Assembly (NCBI GenBank): GCA_016715465.1
Contig: JADKAA010000029.1
Location: 1,860,001-1,924,000, forward strand
Direction: 5' to 3'
From: Saprospiraceae bacterium
Lineage (GTDB): Bacteria > Bacteroidota > Bacteroidia > Chitinophagales > Saprospiraceae
DNA: 64,000 nucleotides
The translations under genes and the position numbers were made by a program. A model generated the notes under the pieces. It had not been told where the DNA came from. It saw only the letters and a program-made list of their open reading frames with translations, and made no database searches. Of the stretch, positions 9,411-19,913 are shown piece after piece (position 1 is the stretch's first letter; each line of letters begins with the position of its first letter).

Positions 9411-10211
9411 TCATTCGTTTTCATCCACAATCGAATACACCACAAAACCGGGATTGACCAGGCTCTCCTTATTGTACGATAGTGGGGTAGCAGTTTCATA
9501 ATTGATGACTGTTCCTCCGGCTTCTTCCACAATGATTTGTGGTGCCGCAGTGTCCCACTCCATGGTAGGGGCAAGCCGGGGATACAGGTCTGCTTCCGCA
9601 TTGGCAATCATCATGAATTTTAAGGCACTGCCCCTGCCTAGTAAAACCGGATCATTAAAGCGTTGAATAAAACTTTTTGTATCCTGATTGATATGTGATA
9701 GTGAACAGGGAATACGCAAACCAGACTGCATGGGATTAAAATGACTGCATGCCAATCTGCAAGCTGGACTGCCCTTCTTTTCCATGAATGCACCGAAACC
9801 TTTTACCGCATAATAGAGCCTGCCCTCAGCTGGAGCTGCAACCATGCCCAGGATGGGGTTCCCCTCGTGAACTAGGCAGACATTGACAGTAAATTCTCCG
9901 TTTCGTTTCATAAATTCTTTGGTGCCATCCAATGGGTCTATAAACCAAACATATGGATAATGACGCCTCACATCATAAGGAATCTCCATGTTTTCTTCTG
10001 AAATAAATGGCAGAGATGCATCCAGTTTCAACAGGCCTTCACAAATAATATCATTTGCGGCAATATCTGCCACAGTTACTGGTGAGTCGTCTGACTTTAC
10101 CCGAACACCAAAACTCTTATTTTCGTAGATGTCCATGATGGTCTTACTGGCTTCATTAACAACGGCGGCAAGTGGATGAATCATGGCAAAAATATCCTTG
10201 TATTCCTTCAT
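9411..10211 (-). CDS. cysQ: 3'(2'),5'-bisphosphate nucleotidase CysQ
   Basis: The 266-aa protein belongs to the inositol-monophosphatase superfamily. WFIDPLDGTKEFMKR is the metal-binding DPLDGT block, FISEEN supplies the upstream metal ligand, and MEWDTAAPQIIVEEAGG is the second signature. CysQ hydrolyses 3'-phosphoadenosine 5'-phosphate to AMP, recycling the by-product of sulfate assimilation. The open frame extends to 10274, but the extra 21 residues are not family-like, so I use the ATG at 10211 (MKEYKDIF). The gene is divergent from galE; a TATATTTG -7-like element on the minus strand lies at 10327-10334. Confidence 0.9.
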   Translation of the reverse strand: MKEYKDIFAMIHPLAAVVNEASKTIMDIYENKSFGVRVKSDDSPVTVADIAANDIICEGLLKLDASLPFISEENMEIPYDVRRHYPYVWFIDPLDGTKEFMKRNGEFTVNVCLVHEGNPILGMVAAPAEGRLYYAVKGFGAFMEKKGSPACRLACSHFNPMQSGLRIPCSLSHINQDTKSFIQRFNDPVLLGRGSALKFMMIANAEADLYPRLAPTMEWDTAAPQIIVEEAGGTVINYETATPLSYNKESLVNPGFVVYSIVDENE

Positions 10212-10364
10212 GGATGAACGTGTTTGGACAGCTCGACGGGGTGATTTTTGGCAAAGAATACCCCCAACACTCAAGCTGTTGAATTTAATAAAAGGGATTT
10301 AAGGGATATCTGTTCTTTAGGAGCGCCAAATATAGTATCATTGCATAATATTTTTCTAATATTT

Positions 10365-11381
10365 ATGAAAATACTTGTAACGGGCGGTACAGGCTACATT
10401 GGCAGCCATACCCTGGTCGATCTCCTGGAAAATGAATTCGATGTCGTGAGCATCGACAATGGCATGAATTCAGAGGTTTCAGTGCTGGATGCCGTTCGGC
10501 AAATCACAGGCAGGCAATTGACGCACTACGCCATTGACCTTTGTGACAAAGACAAAGTGGATGAAATATTTGCCAAAGAAAATTTTGATGGTGTCGTTCA
10601 CTTCGCGGCATTAAAGTCGGTGTCAGAATCCATGAGCCAGCCCTTTCTTTATTTTCGCAATAACCTCAACAGCCTGCTCAATACTTTTGAAGCGGCCAAA
10701 TTGTATGGGGTAAAGGCATTTATTTTCAGTTCAAGCTGCACTGTTTACGGAAATGTTAGTGAATCCCCCGTAGATGAAAATACACCGTGGCAGGAAGCCG
10801 CATCTGTATATGGAAGGACCAAACAAATGGGCGAAAAAATCATCAGCCACTGTTCTTCTGAAACCACCATGCAATCGATCATACTCAGGTATTTTAATCC
10901 GGCAGGAGCGCATTCAAGCGGACTCATGGGGGAGTCGCCTAAAAACATGGCGCAAAATCTGGTGCCTGTGATCACAGAGACAGCCATCGGCAAACGACCA
11001 ACCATGAAAGTTTTCGGTACCGACTACCCGACAAGGGACGGCAGTTGCATCAGGGATTTTATCCACGTCTGCGATCTCGCTGCCGCTCATACACTGGCGC
11101 TGCATCACCTGCTACAGCACAAACAAAAAGACAAGATTGACGTTTTCAACCTGGGTATGGGTGAAGGTGTTTCGGTACTCGAAGCCATTAAAGCTTTTAT
11201 CGGAGTGACAGGTCAAAACTTCAGTTATGAAATGGCTCCTCGAAGAGATGGCGATGTCACCGCCATTTACAGTAATTATTCCAAAGCCCGTCAAATACTG
11301 GGATGGCAACCAAAGCTTACCATCCGCGACATTATGCACAGTGCCTGGCAATGGGAGGTCAACAGGACTAAAAAACAATAA
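10365..11381 (+). CDS. galE: UDP-glucose 4-epimerase
   Basis: The 338-aa enzyme interconverts UDP-glucose and UDP-galactose for surface polysaccharides and galactose use. MKILVTGGTGYIGSHT is the NAD-binding Rossmann start, FSSSCTVYG carries the catalytic Ser/Thr region, and SVYGRTKQMGEKI contains the YxxxK pair. The extended-SDR features FNPAGAH and RDGSCIRDFIHV are present. I choose the ATG at 10365 because it places the glycine motif at the N-terminus; the open frame starts earlier, at 10248. The gap to ligA is 3 bases, so the two are probably co-transcribed, though functionally unrelated. Confidence 0.94.
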   Translation: MKILVTGGTGYIGSHTLVDLLENEFDVVSIDNGMNSEVSVLDAVRQITGRQLTHYAIDLCDKDKVDEIFAKENFDGVVHFAALKSVSESMSQPFLYFRNNLNSLLNTFEAAKLYGVKAFIFSSSCTVYGNVSESPVDENTPWQEAASVYGRTKQMGEKIISHCSSETTMQSIILRYFNPAGAHSSGLMGESPKNMAQNLVPVITETAIGKRPTMKVFGTDYPTRDGSCIRDFIHVCDLAAAHTLALHHLLQHKQKDKIDVFNLGMGEGVSVLEAIKAFIGVTGQNFSYEMAPRRDGDVTAIYSNYSKARQILGWQPKLTIRDIMHSAWQWEVNRTKKQ

Positions 11382-11384
11382 AGG

Positions 11385-13505
11385 ATGCATCCAGTGATCT
11401 TAGAAAAGGAAGTTTTCGAATTATCCAAAAAATACCTGCACCAACCGGCTTCAGAAAGCGACATCGAAACCTTAAAGGAAGTGCTGCGATTTCATGAAAG
11501 AAAGTATTACGTAGATAGTCAACCCATCATTTCCGACCACGAATACGATTTGTTATTCAAACAACTGGAGGCCCTTGAAAAAAACAATCCTTCGCTCATC
11601 ACACCGGATTCCCCAACCCAACGCGTAGCCACCGATCTCACCGCATCTTTCAACACGGTAAAACACCTTGTCCCGATGCTGAGTCTGGAAAACTCCTACA
11701 ATGAAGAGGACCTCTTAGACTTTGACCAGCAGGTGCGAAAGCTGTGTAAAATTGCCGACGGAGACCAGATCAATTATACCGTGGAACCCAAATTCGACGG
11801 TGGCAGCATTGCCCTTGTTTTTGTAAATGACGTGCTCGTGCGCGCTGCTACCAGGGGCAATGGATTCGAAGGTGAGGAAATCACGGCCAATATCCGGGTC
11901 TTGCAAAGTGTTCCGCTGCATGCCCCTTTCTCCGCATTGGGCATAATAAAGATTGAACTGAGGGGTGAAGCACTCATACGCAAGGAAACCTTTGAGAAAA
12001 TCAATCAGGCGAGGGAAGACGAGGGTCAGGTACTTTTCGCCAACCCCAGAAATGCCGCCACAGGAGGACTGAGAACCAAAGATCCTATGGAAACCAAAAA
12101 AAGGGGCATTGAGGCTTTTATTTTTCAGGTAGGTTATGCCATTGACGCAGCAGGCAACAGCATGTTTGACAAATTCAATTCACACTTTGACAACATCGAA
12201 CAACTGGGTGAACTTGGTTTTAAAATACCGGATAAGGAGAAAAAGAAATGCAAGGGAATAAACGAGGTCATAAACTTCTGTCATCACTGGCAGGAAAAAA
12301 GAGACGATTATCCCTATGAAATTGACGGCATGGTGGTCAAGGTAGATGACTATGCCCTGCAGGATATTTGTGGCAGCACCAGTCATCATCCCCGGTGGGC
12401 CATTGCATTCAAATTTAAGGCAAAACAGGCAACATCCAGGCTTCTGGCTGTGGAATATCAGGTGGGCAAAGTGGGCAGCATCACACCGGTGGCAAAGATT
12501 CAACCCGTAGCACTGGCAGGTGTCACAGTGAGTTCTGTTTCACTGCACAATGAGGAGTTTATTCGAAGCAAAGATCTCAGATTGGGTGATACGGTGCTGG
12601 TAGAGCGGGCAGGTGATGTAATACCCTATATCGTCAAAAGTATGGAAGAATTGAGGGATGGTTCGGAAATTGAAATCCGATTTCCGGAATTTTGCCCGGT
12701 CAATACCACAGACACTCCGGTAAAGCTATTGAAAGAGGATAGCGAGTCGGCATGGAGATGCCCCAATTGTGTGTGTGGAGCCCAGGATCTTCAACGCATG
12801 ATCTTTCACGTAAGCAAAGATGCCATGGACATCGACGGCTTCGGAAAATCTTATGTGGAACGTTTTTATGAACTGGGATGGTTGAGAGACATTGCAGACA
12901 TATACAACCTCGATTATGGAAAAATAGCCGCACTGGAAGGCTTTGGCGCCAGGTCATCAGAAAAACTGAAAACTTCCATCGAAAAGGCCAAAAAAAATCC
13001 AATTCACAAACTGCTGCATTCTCTTTCCATTCACCATCTGGGTAAAAGAGCTTCCAAATTAATCGCCGAGCAAATCGGGGAAGTCTTTGACCTCGCATCA
13101 TGGGACAAGGAAAAGTTCCTTTCCATCAAAGACATCGGCCCTGTTGTCGCAAACAATGTAGCCCAATATTTCAGCCAGAAAAAAAATACAGATATGTTAC
13201 GGCGCATGGAGCAATATGGTGTAAATATGCTGCAAACCGAAGAAGACAAACCATTGGAAGCTGCTTCAGAAGGCATCCTCGCAGGAAAGACCATTCTGTT
13301 TACGGGTACCCTCACCACCATGGGACGCAAAGAAGCCGAGAACCTTGCTGCAAAACACGGCGCAAAAAATATTTCTGCCGTCAGCAGCAACCTCAATATC
13401 CTGGTAGTGGGCGAAAAAGCGGGATCAAAACTAGCGAAAGCAAAGTCCCTTGGTACCGTTAAAATTCTTACCGAAGAAGACTTTGTCAAACTGGTCAACT
13501 CCTAG
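11385..13505 (+). CDS. ligA: NAD-dependent DNA ligase LigA
   Basis: The 706-aa protein has the full LigA order: Ia domain, adenylation domain with active-site Lys136 in EPKFDGG, OB fold, zinc finger, helix-hairpin-helix region (~475-600) and C-terminal BRCT (~629-706, beginning GKTILFTGTLTTMGR). It seals nicks in replication and repair. In the zinc finger the expected second cysteine is Asn440 (Cys437-Pro-Val-Asn440), while Cys459 and Cys464 are kept and an extra Cys462 appears; a nearby cysteine may substitute. This is the only ligase in the window with an intact catalytic site, in contrast to the ligase-like protein at 33414. Confidence 0.96.
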   Translation: MHPVILEKEVFELSKKYLHQPASESDIETLKEVLRFHERKYYVDSQPIISDHEYDLLFKQLEALEKNNPSLITPDSPTQRVATDLTASFNTVKHLVPMLSLENSYNEEDLLDFDQQVRKLCKIADGDQINYTVEPKFDGGSIALVFVNDVLVRAATRGNGFEGEEITANIRVLQSVPLHAPFSALGIIKIELRGEALIRKETFEKINQAREDEGQVLFANPRNAATGGLRTKDPMETKKRGIEAFIFQVGYAIDAAGNSMFDKFNSHFDNIEQLGELGFKIPDKEKKKCKGINEVINFCHHWQEKRDDYPYEIDGMVVKVDDYALQDICGSTSHHPRWAIAFKFKAKQATSRLLAVEYQVGKVGSITPVAKIQPVALAGVTVSSVSLHNEEFIRSKDLRLGDTVLVERAGDVIPYIVKSMEELRDGSEIEIRFPEFCPVNTTDTPVKLLKEDSESAWRCPNCVCGAQDLQRMIFHVSKDAMDIDGFGKSYVERFYELGWLRDIADIYNLDYGKIAALEGFGARSSEKLKTSIEKAKKNPIHKLLHSLSIHHLGKRASKLIAEQIGEVFDLASWDKEKFLSIKDIGPVVANNVAQYFSQKKNTDMLRRMEQYGVNMLQTEEDKPLEAASEGILAGKTILFTGTLTTMGRKEAENLAAKHGAKNISAVSSNLNILVVGEKAGSKLAKAKSLGTVKILTEEDFVKLVNS

Positions 13506-13539
13506 ACCTGTGAGGTAAGCTTTCTGAAAAAAATTTGCA

Positions 13540-16405
13540 CTATTTTACAATGGAAATGGATGATGTTATTTTCATTTTACCCTGATCGTCTAAACCCCAA
13601 AAATAATACACACCGGCCGGGAGATGACCCACACTCAATGAGGCATGTCCGGGGCTAAGCGACACGCTCAAAACTACTTCGCCCAGGATATCAGTAAGAC
13701 CAGCTCTCCGGCTCGTATTGCCTGAGTTTTCAATATTTAATACCTCTTTCACCGGATTGGGGAAGATCCTGAGCCAATTATCCTGCTGATCTACCGTAGA
13801 GACAAGGTCTCCATCTCGACAATCTTCATCTATGCCATTGCCTGGAATCTCTATTGCTCCGGGATTTATGGCTGCATTCGCGTCATCACAATCAATACCC
13901 GCCTGAAAACCATCGTCATCTTTATCAATAAATACATTCACCACCAACTGGATATCACACCCATTGCCATCTCTGAAGTTGAGCACATACACCCTGCTTT
14001 CTGTCACCACCACCCATGGCACCAGGGGAATAAAAACGCTGTCTTCCGGGCTATAAAAAATATGGTGGTGTGCCTCCTGTAACCACCATATGGATGGTGT
14101 CATCACTGGCAAAAACTGCGGCATCCAATTTTGGAGGTTCCACAACGGATAAAAGTCCGGTATCAAAGATTTGACCGGTGGCGTCCATGGCTTTGGGGCT
14201 GTATATGCCCGGGCCAAGATTGGTAAAAACGGAATCTGTCACGTAGGTAAAACCATCCAAAGAAAACTGATAAGGTTTAACCCCATTTGAAGCCGAAATT
14301 TTCAGGGTAGCCTTTTGTCCAAAACAATTCATTTTCTGCAACCAGATCACTCTGGCGAAAAATACGGCTAAATCTCCGGCCATACAATCTTCATCTATGC
14401 CATTGCCCGGAATTTCTGCAGCCCCCGGATAGACATGGTCATTGTTGTCATCACAATCATCATGGGAGTTGTATCCGTCATTGTCCTTATCTATGAATAC
14501 ACTAAATTCGGTATCCCACAGGCAGCCATTTTTGTCCTTGATGGTGAGGTGATACACCCTGTTTTCATCCACCACAATGGTCTGAACCAGCGGTGCAAAA
14601 TTGTTGTCATCCAAACGGTATGTATAAGGAGGTACACCTCCTTCAACCGCCACTGAAATTACTTCATCGGAGACATTGACCATAGCGGACAGAGGCAAGG
14701 GGCTTCGCACCTCAATAAAGCCGGTGTGGAATATATCACCCCGGCTATCCCTTACTCTAAAGGTATAGGTGCCGGGACCAAGACTGCTAAAAATTGAATC
14801 TTGTTGAAAGGAATTGCCATTCACGGAAAAACTGTATGGTGGAAATCCATCAGACCCTTTTATTTTCAGAATGGCCTTATCCCCAAAACAAAGTATGCCT
14901 TGTTCAACTATGACATTGGCACTTAAAGACCGGGGATTGGTGGCTCCCAGGGTAAAATCAACTACCAGGGGAAGGTGGTCTGAGGCCTCTCTGGCATCTG
15001 TTATATGAAAATTGAAATCCTGTAGCGTCTCCAAATCCATGCCGAAGGTTTCCAGAACAAATGCATTTTCAATGCGCATTTTATTGCCGGTGAAAAACAT
15101 ATAATCGAGCCTGCCGGGCAAAAAATCGTTGCCTTCATCGTACCAGGTATAGGTCAATGGCATGCCGGGAACAAATGGCAACGCATCTTCCAAATCTGTT
15201 CCATCCCAATCGGGATTAAAATCAGGCCCGTAACTGCCCTCATTGTCAATGTCTCCGGTGATCAGAGTCGTGCGTTGTCTGTTAAATCCCACGAGATTCA
15301 TATCGCCCAAAATGAGGGTAGGTGTTCCCGGTGGGTATAAAAAACCATCGCCATTGTTTTGTTTCATTCTGCGCAACTTGGCCATTACGGCATCGACTTC
15401 AGCCTGTCTGTCTGTATCATTGGCGCAGCAGGGAAGGTGCAGGTTAAAGATGACCATGGCCTTGTCACAGGCATTACCAGTATAGATCAAACTCACCCCA
15501 TTGCCATTTATGCTTTGAGTAGCTTCGATGCAATACTTCGTCACCGTGATGATGTCCGGATTGACCTTTGTTGCCTGCCAGGATCTTCCGCCGGGCAATG
15601 GAAGAATTGCATTCATGATACCCACAATCTCTGAGGCATTGGCATTGTAAATTTCCTGAAAACAAATGACGTCGGGATTTGCAGCCTGGATGAGTTTTTG
15701 TTGCAGGGGCCCTGTTACTGGGTCGGTAAGGCCATCTCTGGCGACATTGTAACTCATGACCCGCACCTGGTCTTGCTGTTTTTTTTGAAAGGAATAGGGC
15801 TTGCTGCTTGCCGGGGTGTTCTGGTTCAGGGCATAGGTAAATCCACCAGCTTGGTTGGGAAGTTTGTCGCCTTCAGTTACCCCGTGTTGGACAGAAACGC
15901 TTATCACCGGTCCCATACTTCTCATGATTCCCCCGATCAGTCCGGCACGTTGCAGGCTTATTTCAAAAGTGGAAGAACTTACGGACGGAAGAGCCAAAAT
16001 GCCAAACGAGTCATGCCTTATCCTAAAGCTCGATGTAGGACTGGTGTGGTAATAGATGTCGCGGTCCCCTGCATACAAAGATAGTTCAGCCCCTATGCCA
16101 TTGGTCTGGAATCCGGTTGCCGCATTGTAATCAAAATCAATGTATATGACCAGTTTATTTTCTTCCTGGAACTTGATCTCTCTGTCCAGGTCTATTCTGA
16201 GATAAACATGCTCCGCATCATGGCCCATCCATAATTTTTGAATATCCAGACCCGTAGCGGCCCCATCACCTGCATCCAAAATAAAGGAAGTGTTGGTCTC
16301 CCAATCATTATATTGTTCATCAATAAAATATTGACCATTTGACCAAAGTTGAAAAACCAGGGAAATAAAAAGAGATATAAAAAATCGCAGACAGTATATA
16401 TTCAT
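13540..16405 (-). pseudogene. Secreted endonuclease/exonuclease/phosphatase protein with MopE and SprB-like repeats and T9SS tail, one frameshift
   Basis: Two minus-strand frames (16405-14051 and 14217-13540) form one ~950-aa protein. In order: signal peptide (to ~25), a strand-rich domain (~25-185), and an EEP nuclease domain (~215-485) with ICFQEIYN, ILGDMNLVG and REASDHLPLVVDF, which carry the catalytic acid, Asp/Asn and His. Then come SprB-like units alternating with two MopE-type calcium motifs (IDKDNDGYN and IDKDDDGFQ, each ending GNGIDEDC), and finally a type A T9SS tail with RIFPNPVKE. The frame breaks at an A6 run (14055-14060 on the plus strand); with one base fewer, TGGTPPYFYSPEDSV reads through. 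It probably acts as a surface or extracellular DNase. If the shift is real, the product lacks its export tail. Confidence 0.83.
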
Positions 16406-16603
16406 TTATGCTGGCCATTTCGGAGCCAGGACAAAGATACTATAAAAAATACTGCGCCCGTTTAATGGGCCCTTTTGTAAACCCCTTTTCAGCGAAGATG
16501 CCTGCCTATAGGGGGAGTTGAAATTAAATGGGCACATTCGAAGGTAGATTTATACGCTTTTATGGAATAAGATATATTGTTATCTTGTGCTATATTTAGC
16601 AAC

Positions 16604-17482
16604 ATGAATATAGTCGTATTATCCAGGAATGCTTCATTGTACAGCACGCAGGCCATTGTAGAGGCAGCGCGGAAGAAAAATCACTACGTGCGGGTATTGG
16701 ACCACATGTTATGTGACCTGATCATCGAAAAAGACCACCCGGCCATTTATTATAATTTTCAGAAACTGGAAAATGTACACGCCGTTATCCCCAGAATAGG
16801 CACAGCGGCTACTTCATTTGGATCTTCTGTCATCAGACAGTTTGAAGGCATGGGCACATTTACCACGCTGAATGCAGAAGCCTTACTCAAAGCAAGGAAC
16901 AAACTTACCTGCCTGCAAATGCTTTCTGCAGCCGGCATTGCCGTGCCAACCACCGCGATTACCAATAACCTCTATACCCTGCCCTTCGTGATTGACAAGG
17001 TGGGGCCCTCGCCGCACATTGTAAAACTGGCTACCGGCACCCAGGGGCTCGGTGTGATTTTGTCTGAAAGCAAAGCCAACGCAGAATCCATTGTAGAAGC
17101 CTTTCAAAAAACAGAAGAAAAAGTACTCATCCAAAGATTTGTGTCAGAGTCCAAAGGCAGTGACATCCGCGTCTTTGTGGTTGATGGGCAAATTGCGGGA
17201 GCCATGCGGAGGCAAGCCAAAGAAGGAGAGTTCAGATCCAATATCCACCGCGGTGCACAATCGTTTGCCATCAAACTTACTCGCGAAGAGGAAGAACTGG
17301 CCTTAAAGGCAACTTCTGTCATGGGCCTGCATATTGCAGGTGTCGACATGCTTCAAAGTCAAAACGGCCCCCAGATTCTGGAAGTAAATGCTTCGCCAGG
17401 TTTGGAGGGCATCGAGGGTACTACCCAGATAGACATAGCCAGGAAGATCATCGAATTTATTGAGCGCAATGTAGTCGTATGA
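16604..17482 (+). CDS. rimK: ATP-grasp ligase of the RimK family
   Basis: The 292-aa enzyme starts at the ATG at 16604 (MNIVVLSRN); the open frame begins at 16577, but those residues are not family-like. ATP-grasp features are TGTQGLGVIL (nucleotide loop), VLIQRFVSESKGSDIRVFVV, AGAMRR, GVDM and ILEVNASPGLEGIEG (Mg-binding Glu/Asn). RimK proteins add glutamates to the C-terminus of ribosomal protein S6 or make related poly-glutamate products; the target here is unknown. The stop overlaps the next gene's start by 4 bases (ATGA at 17479-17482), indicating translational coupling with the aspartoacylase-like hydrolase, a pairing known for RimK in other bacteria. Confidence 0.9.
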   Translation: MNIVVLSRNASLYSTQAIVEAARKKNHYVRVLDHMLCDLIIEKDHPAIYYNFQKLENVHAVIPRIGTAATSFGSSVIRQFEGMGTFTTLNAEALLKARNKLTCLQMLSAAGIAVPTTAITNNLYTLPFVIDKVGPSPHIVKLATGTQGLGVILSESKANAESIVEAFQKTEEKVLIQRFVSESKGSDIRVFVVDGQIAGAMRRQAKEGEFRSNIHRGAQSFAIKLTREEEELALKATSVMGLHIAGVDMLQSQNGPQILEVNASPGLEGIEGTTQIDIARKIIEFIERNVVV

Positions 17483-18480
17483 TCTTAAAAAAACCAAAAT
17501 TACCCCAAGGAGAGTCCCTCGTACTTCAAGATACTTCTTTCCTGCCCGGACAAAGTGGCATGGTAAAACTGAATGCGGGCAAATTGCCAAGTGGGTCAAA
17601 ACTGGACATCGTGGCTCACGTTTTCCGAAGCAACAATCCTGGTCCCGTTTTTCTTTTATTGGGGGGTATCCATGGAGATGAGATCAATGGCATTGAAATC
17701 ATCACCTCCTTGCTGGAGTCAAAGGTTTTTGAAAATCTTACTTCTGGCAGTATCATCGCCATCCCACTGCTCAATGTTTTTGGCTTCAACAATTTCTCAC
17801 GGGACATGCCAGATGGTAAAGATGTCAACCGCAGCTTTCCGGGCAGCACCAGTGGTTCACTCGCTTCAAGGGTGGCGCGTACCCTTACCAAATTTGTCCT
17901 CCCAATTGTGGACTATGCCATTGACCTCCACACTGGCAGTTCAGAAAGATACAACCATGCCCAGGCCCGGTACACAAGGTCAGATGTGGTATCAAAAAAA
18001 ATGGCAGAAATCTTTGCCGCCCCATTCATCATCCGCCAGGCACTAATCTCAAACTCGTTTAGAAAAGTAGCTTTTGAACTGGATACCCATGTATTGGTGT
18101 ATGAGGGGGGTGAATCCGTCCGGGTTAATCAAAATGACATCCAACTGGGTATTGAAGGCATTCTCAGGGTACTTCATTTTCTTTCTATGATTCCGGCTTC
18201 CATTCCGGCATCCGGGCTACTGCCCATTGAAATTCTCAAAACGCGATGGGTGCGGGCCGCACACCCGGGAATATTCATCAATTATAAAAAGTCAGGTGAA
18301 AAAATATTCACCGGTGATACCCTGGGTGTCATCAAAGACCCTTATGGCTTGAAATCCTATCCTGTAACCTCCAGGCTTAATGGGTATATTATCGGACACA
18401 ACAATGCCGCTGTGGTCAACCAGGGCGATGCATTGTATCATATTGGAATCACAGATGAAGCGATACATACTGGTTTTTAG
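17479..18480 (+). CDS. Succinylglutamate desuccinylase/aspartoacylase family zinc hydrolase
   Basis: The 333-aa protein has the zinc-site residues of this carboxypeptidase-like family: His65 and Glu68 in GGIHGDEING, and His151 in AIDLHTGS. DVNRSFPG is the substrate-side Asn-Arg motif. Family members cleave N-acyl or amide bonds of acidic amino acids. A C-terminal barrel-like region (~240-333) has an embedded biotinyl-like turn. Its start overlaps rimK by 4 bases, so it may act on the RimK product, perhaps trimming glutamates; this is inferred from context. The next gene starts 26 bases before its stop. Confidence 0.87.
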   Translation: MILKKPKLPQGESLVLQDTSFLPGQSGMVKLNAGKLPSGSKLDIVAHVFRSNNPGPVFLLLGGIHGDEINGIEIITSLLESKVFENLTSGSIIAIPLLNVFGFNNFSRDMPDGKDVNRSFPGSTSGSLASRVARTLTKFVLPIVDYAIDLHTGSSERYNHAQARYTRSDVVSKKMAEIFAAPFIIRQALISNSFRKVAFELDTHVLVYEGGESVRVNQNDIQLGIEGILRVLHFLSMIPASIPASGLLPIEILKTRWVRAAHPGIFINYKKSGEKIFTGDTLGVIKDPYGLKSYPVTSRLNGYIIGHNNAAVVNQGDALYHIGITDEAIHTGF

Positions 18481-19903
18481 TTTATTGTTCCTTTCCCTTT
18501 TTACCAATGGACAGCCATCGGTATTTGAAGTAATCAACCAATGGGCTGATGCCGAACTCATGAAACATGCCCACGTTGGCGTTGCCATTCATGACGTCGA
18601 AACTGGCAACCTCATTGCAGGTTATAACCATGAAAAATCTTTTGTGCCTGCATCGTCCTTAAAACTTTTTACTTCACTGATTTCATTAACCCAATTGGGA
18701 AGTGATTTTCAATATGAGACCAAGCTGGCTTATGAAGGCATTCTTACAGATAGTATACTTACCGGCAATCTCCACATTGTAGGATCAGGCGATCCGTCCC
18801 TCGGATCCCGCAGGTTTGCCGAAAAATTAAACTTCAATGAGTTGCCCGCCTACATTGCCTCCCGCCTTCAAAAGCTCGGCATCAAGATCATCACAGGCAA
18901 TGTCATCTGCGACGAATCCGTCTTTGATGCCTACCCCATCGCGCCTTCGTGGCAATGGAATGACCTCGGAAGCAGTTATGCAAGTGGCGCCTGGGGCCTG
19001 AATGTCAATGAAAACGAATATGAAATATGGTATGACGTCAATAAACCCGGCGGCGAAATGGCCGATATCCTCACGGTTGTGCCGGATATACCTTATTTAA
19101 ACCTGGAAAACGAAGTGTTTATCGCCGATGAAAACAGTGGTGACAATGCCTATATCTTTGGTGGCCCTTATACTTTTGACAAAAGAATTGTCGGCACTAT
19201 TCCTAAAGGCAAGCAGCCATTCCGCGTGAGGGGATCGATTCCCGATCCTCCCCAATTACTGGCACGATCCGTGGTAAAGGCATTGTCTGCACTGGGCATT
19301 AACTCAGCAGGTCCTGCTGTCCATGTGCAAAAAAAAGTAGGGGAACAACAGCTCATTCCCTTTGATACACTCAAATCATTGCCACTAAGGGATCTGGTGA
19401 AATCTGCCAATTTTTTTTCACTCAACCTGTACAGCGAATCATTCTTGAAAACACTGGGTGTCATCAAGGGAGAGAGAGGATCCGGTAGTGAAGGCATCAG
19501 GCTGATTATGTCGTATATGAAAGAAAAAGGATTTGATACAGCGTCCTTACACATGGAGGACGGCAGCGGCCTTTCGGCCCGGAACCTGGTAAGCCCATCT
19601 CTGATAAGTCACTTTCTAGCCACATATACCAATGACAATGGCATAGAAAATACAACAACACTACTCCCCATGGCCGGTAAAGAAGGCACAGTGAGACGCT
19701 TGCTTAAATCTTCACCTGCCAAAGGTAAGGTATGGATGAAGAGTGGTTCAATGAACAAGATCATGTCTTATACAGGCCTCATCAAGGCTAGTTCAGGCAA
19801 ATGGCTCAGTTTTTCAATAATGGTAAACAGTTACAACTTCACCTCATCCGTAATGCGCAATCAAATGGAAGCCCTGATAGAAGGAATATATAAATCGCTC
19901 TAA
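18455..19903 (+). CDS. dacB: D-alanyl-D-alanine carboxypeptidase/endopeptidase (PBP4 type)
   Basis: The 482-aa periplasmic enzyme starts at the ATG at 18455, which gives a signal peptide (MKRYILVFSLLFLSLFTNG); this start lies inside the end of the previous gene. Penicillin-binding motifs are SxxK at Ser67-Lys70 (ASSLK), SxN in VKSANFF, and a KSG box (WMKSGSMNK) in place of KTG. The insertion between SxxK and SxN is long, as in class C PBP4. It trims or cuts peptidoglycan cross-links. It follows rimK and the aspartoacylase gene with overlaps, so it belongs to the same operon although its chemistry is different. Confidence 0.92.
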   Translation: MKRYILVFSLLFLSLFTNGQPSVFEVINQWADAELMKHAHVGVAIHDVETGNLIAGYNHEKSFVPASSLKLFTSLISLTQLGSDFQYETKLAYEGILTDSILTGNLHIVGSGDPSLGSRRFAEKLNFNELPAYIASRLQKLGIKIITGNVICDESVFDAYPIAPSWQWNDLGSSYASGAWGLNVNENEYEIWYDVNKPGGEMADILTVVPDIPYLNLENEVFIADENSGDNAYIFGGPYTFDKRIVGTIPKGKQPFRVRGSIPDPPQLLARSVVKALSALGINSAGPAVHVQKKVGEQQLIPFDTLKSLPLRDLVKSANFFSLNLYSESFLKTLGVIKGERGSGSEGIRLIMSYMKEKGFDTASLHMEDGSGLSARNLVSPSLISHFLATYTNDNGIENTTTLLPMAGKEGTVRRLLKSSPAKGKVWMKSGSMNKIMSYTGLIKASSGKWLSFSIMVNSYNFTSSVMRNQMEALIEGIYKSL

Positions 19904-19913
19904 AATACAAACG

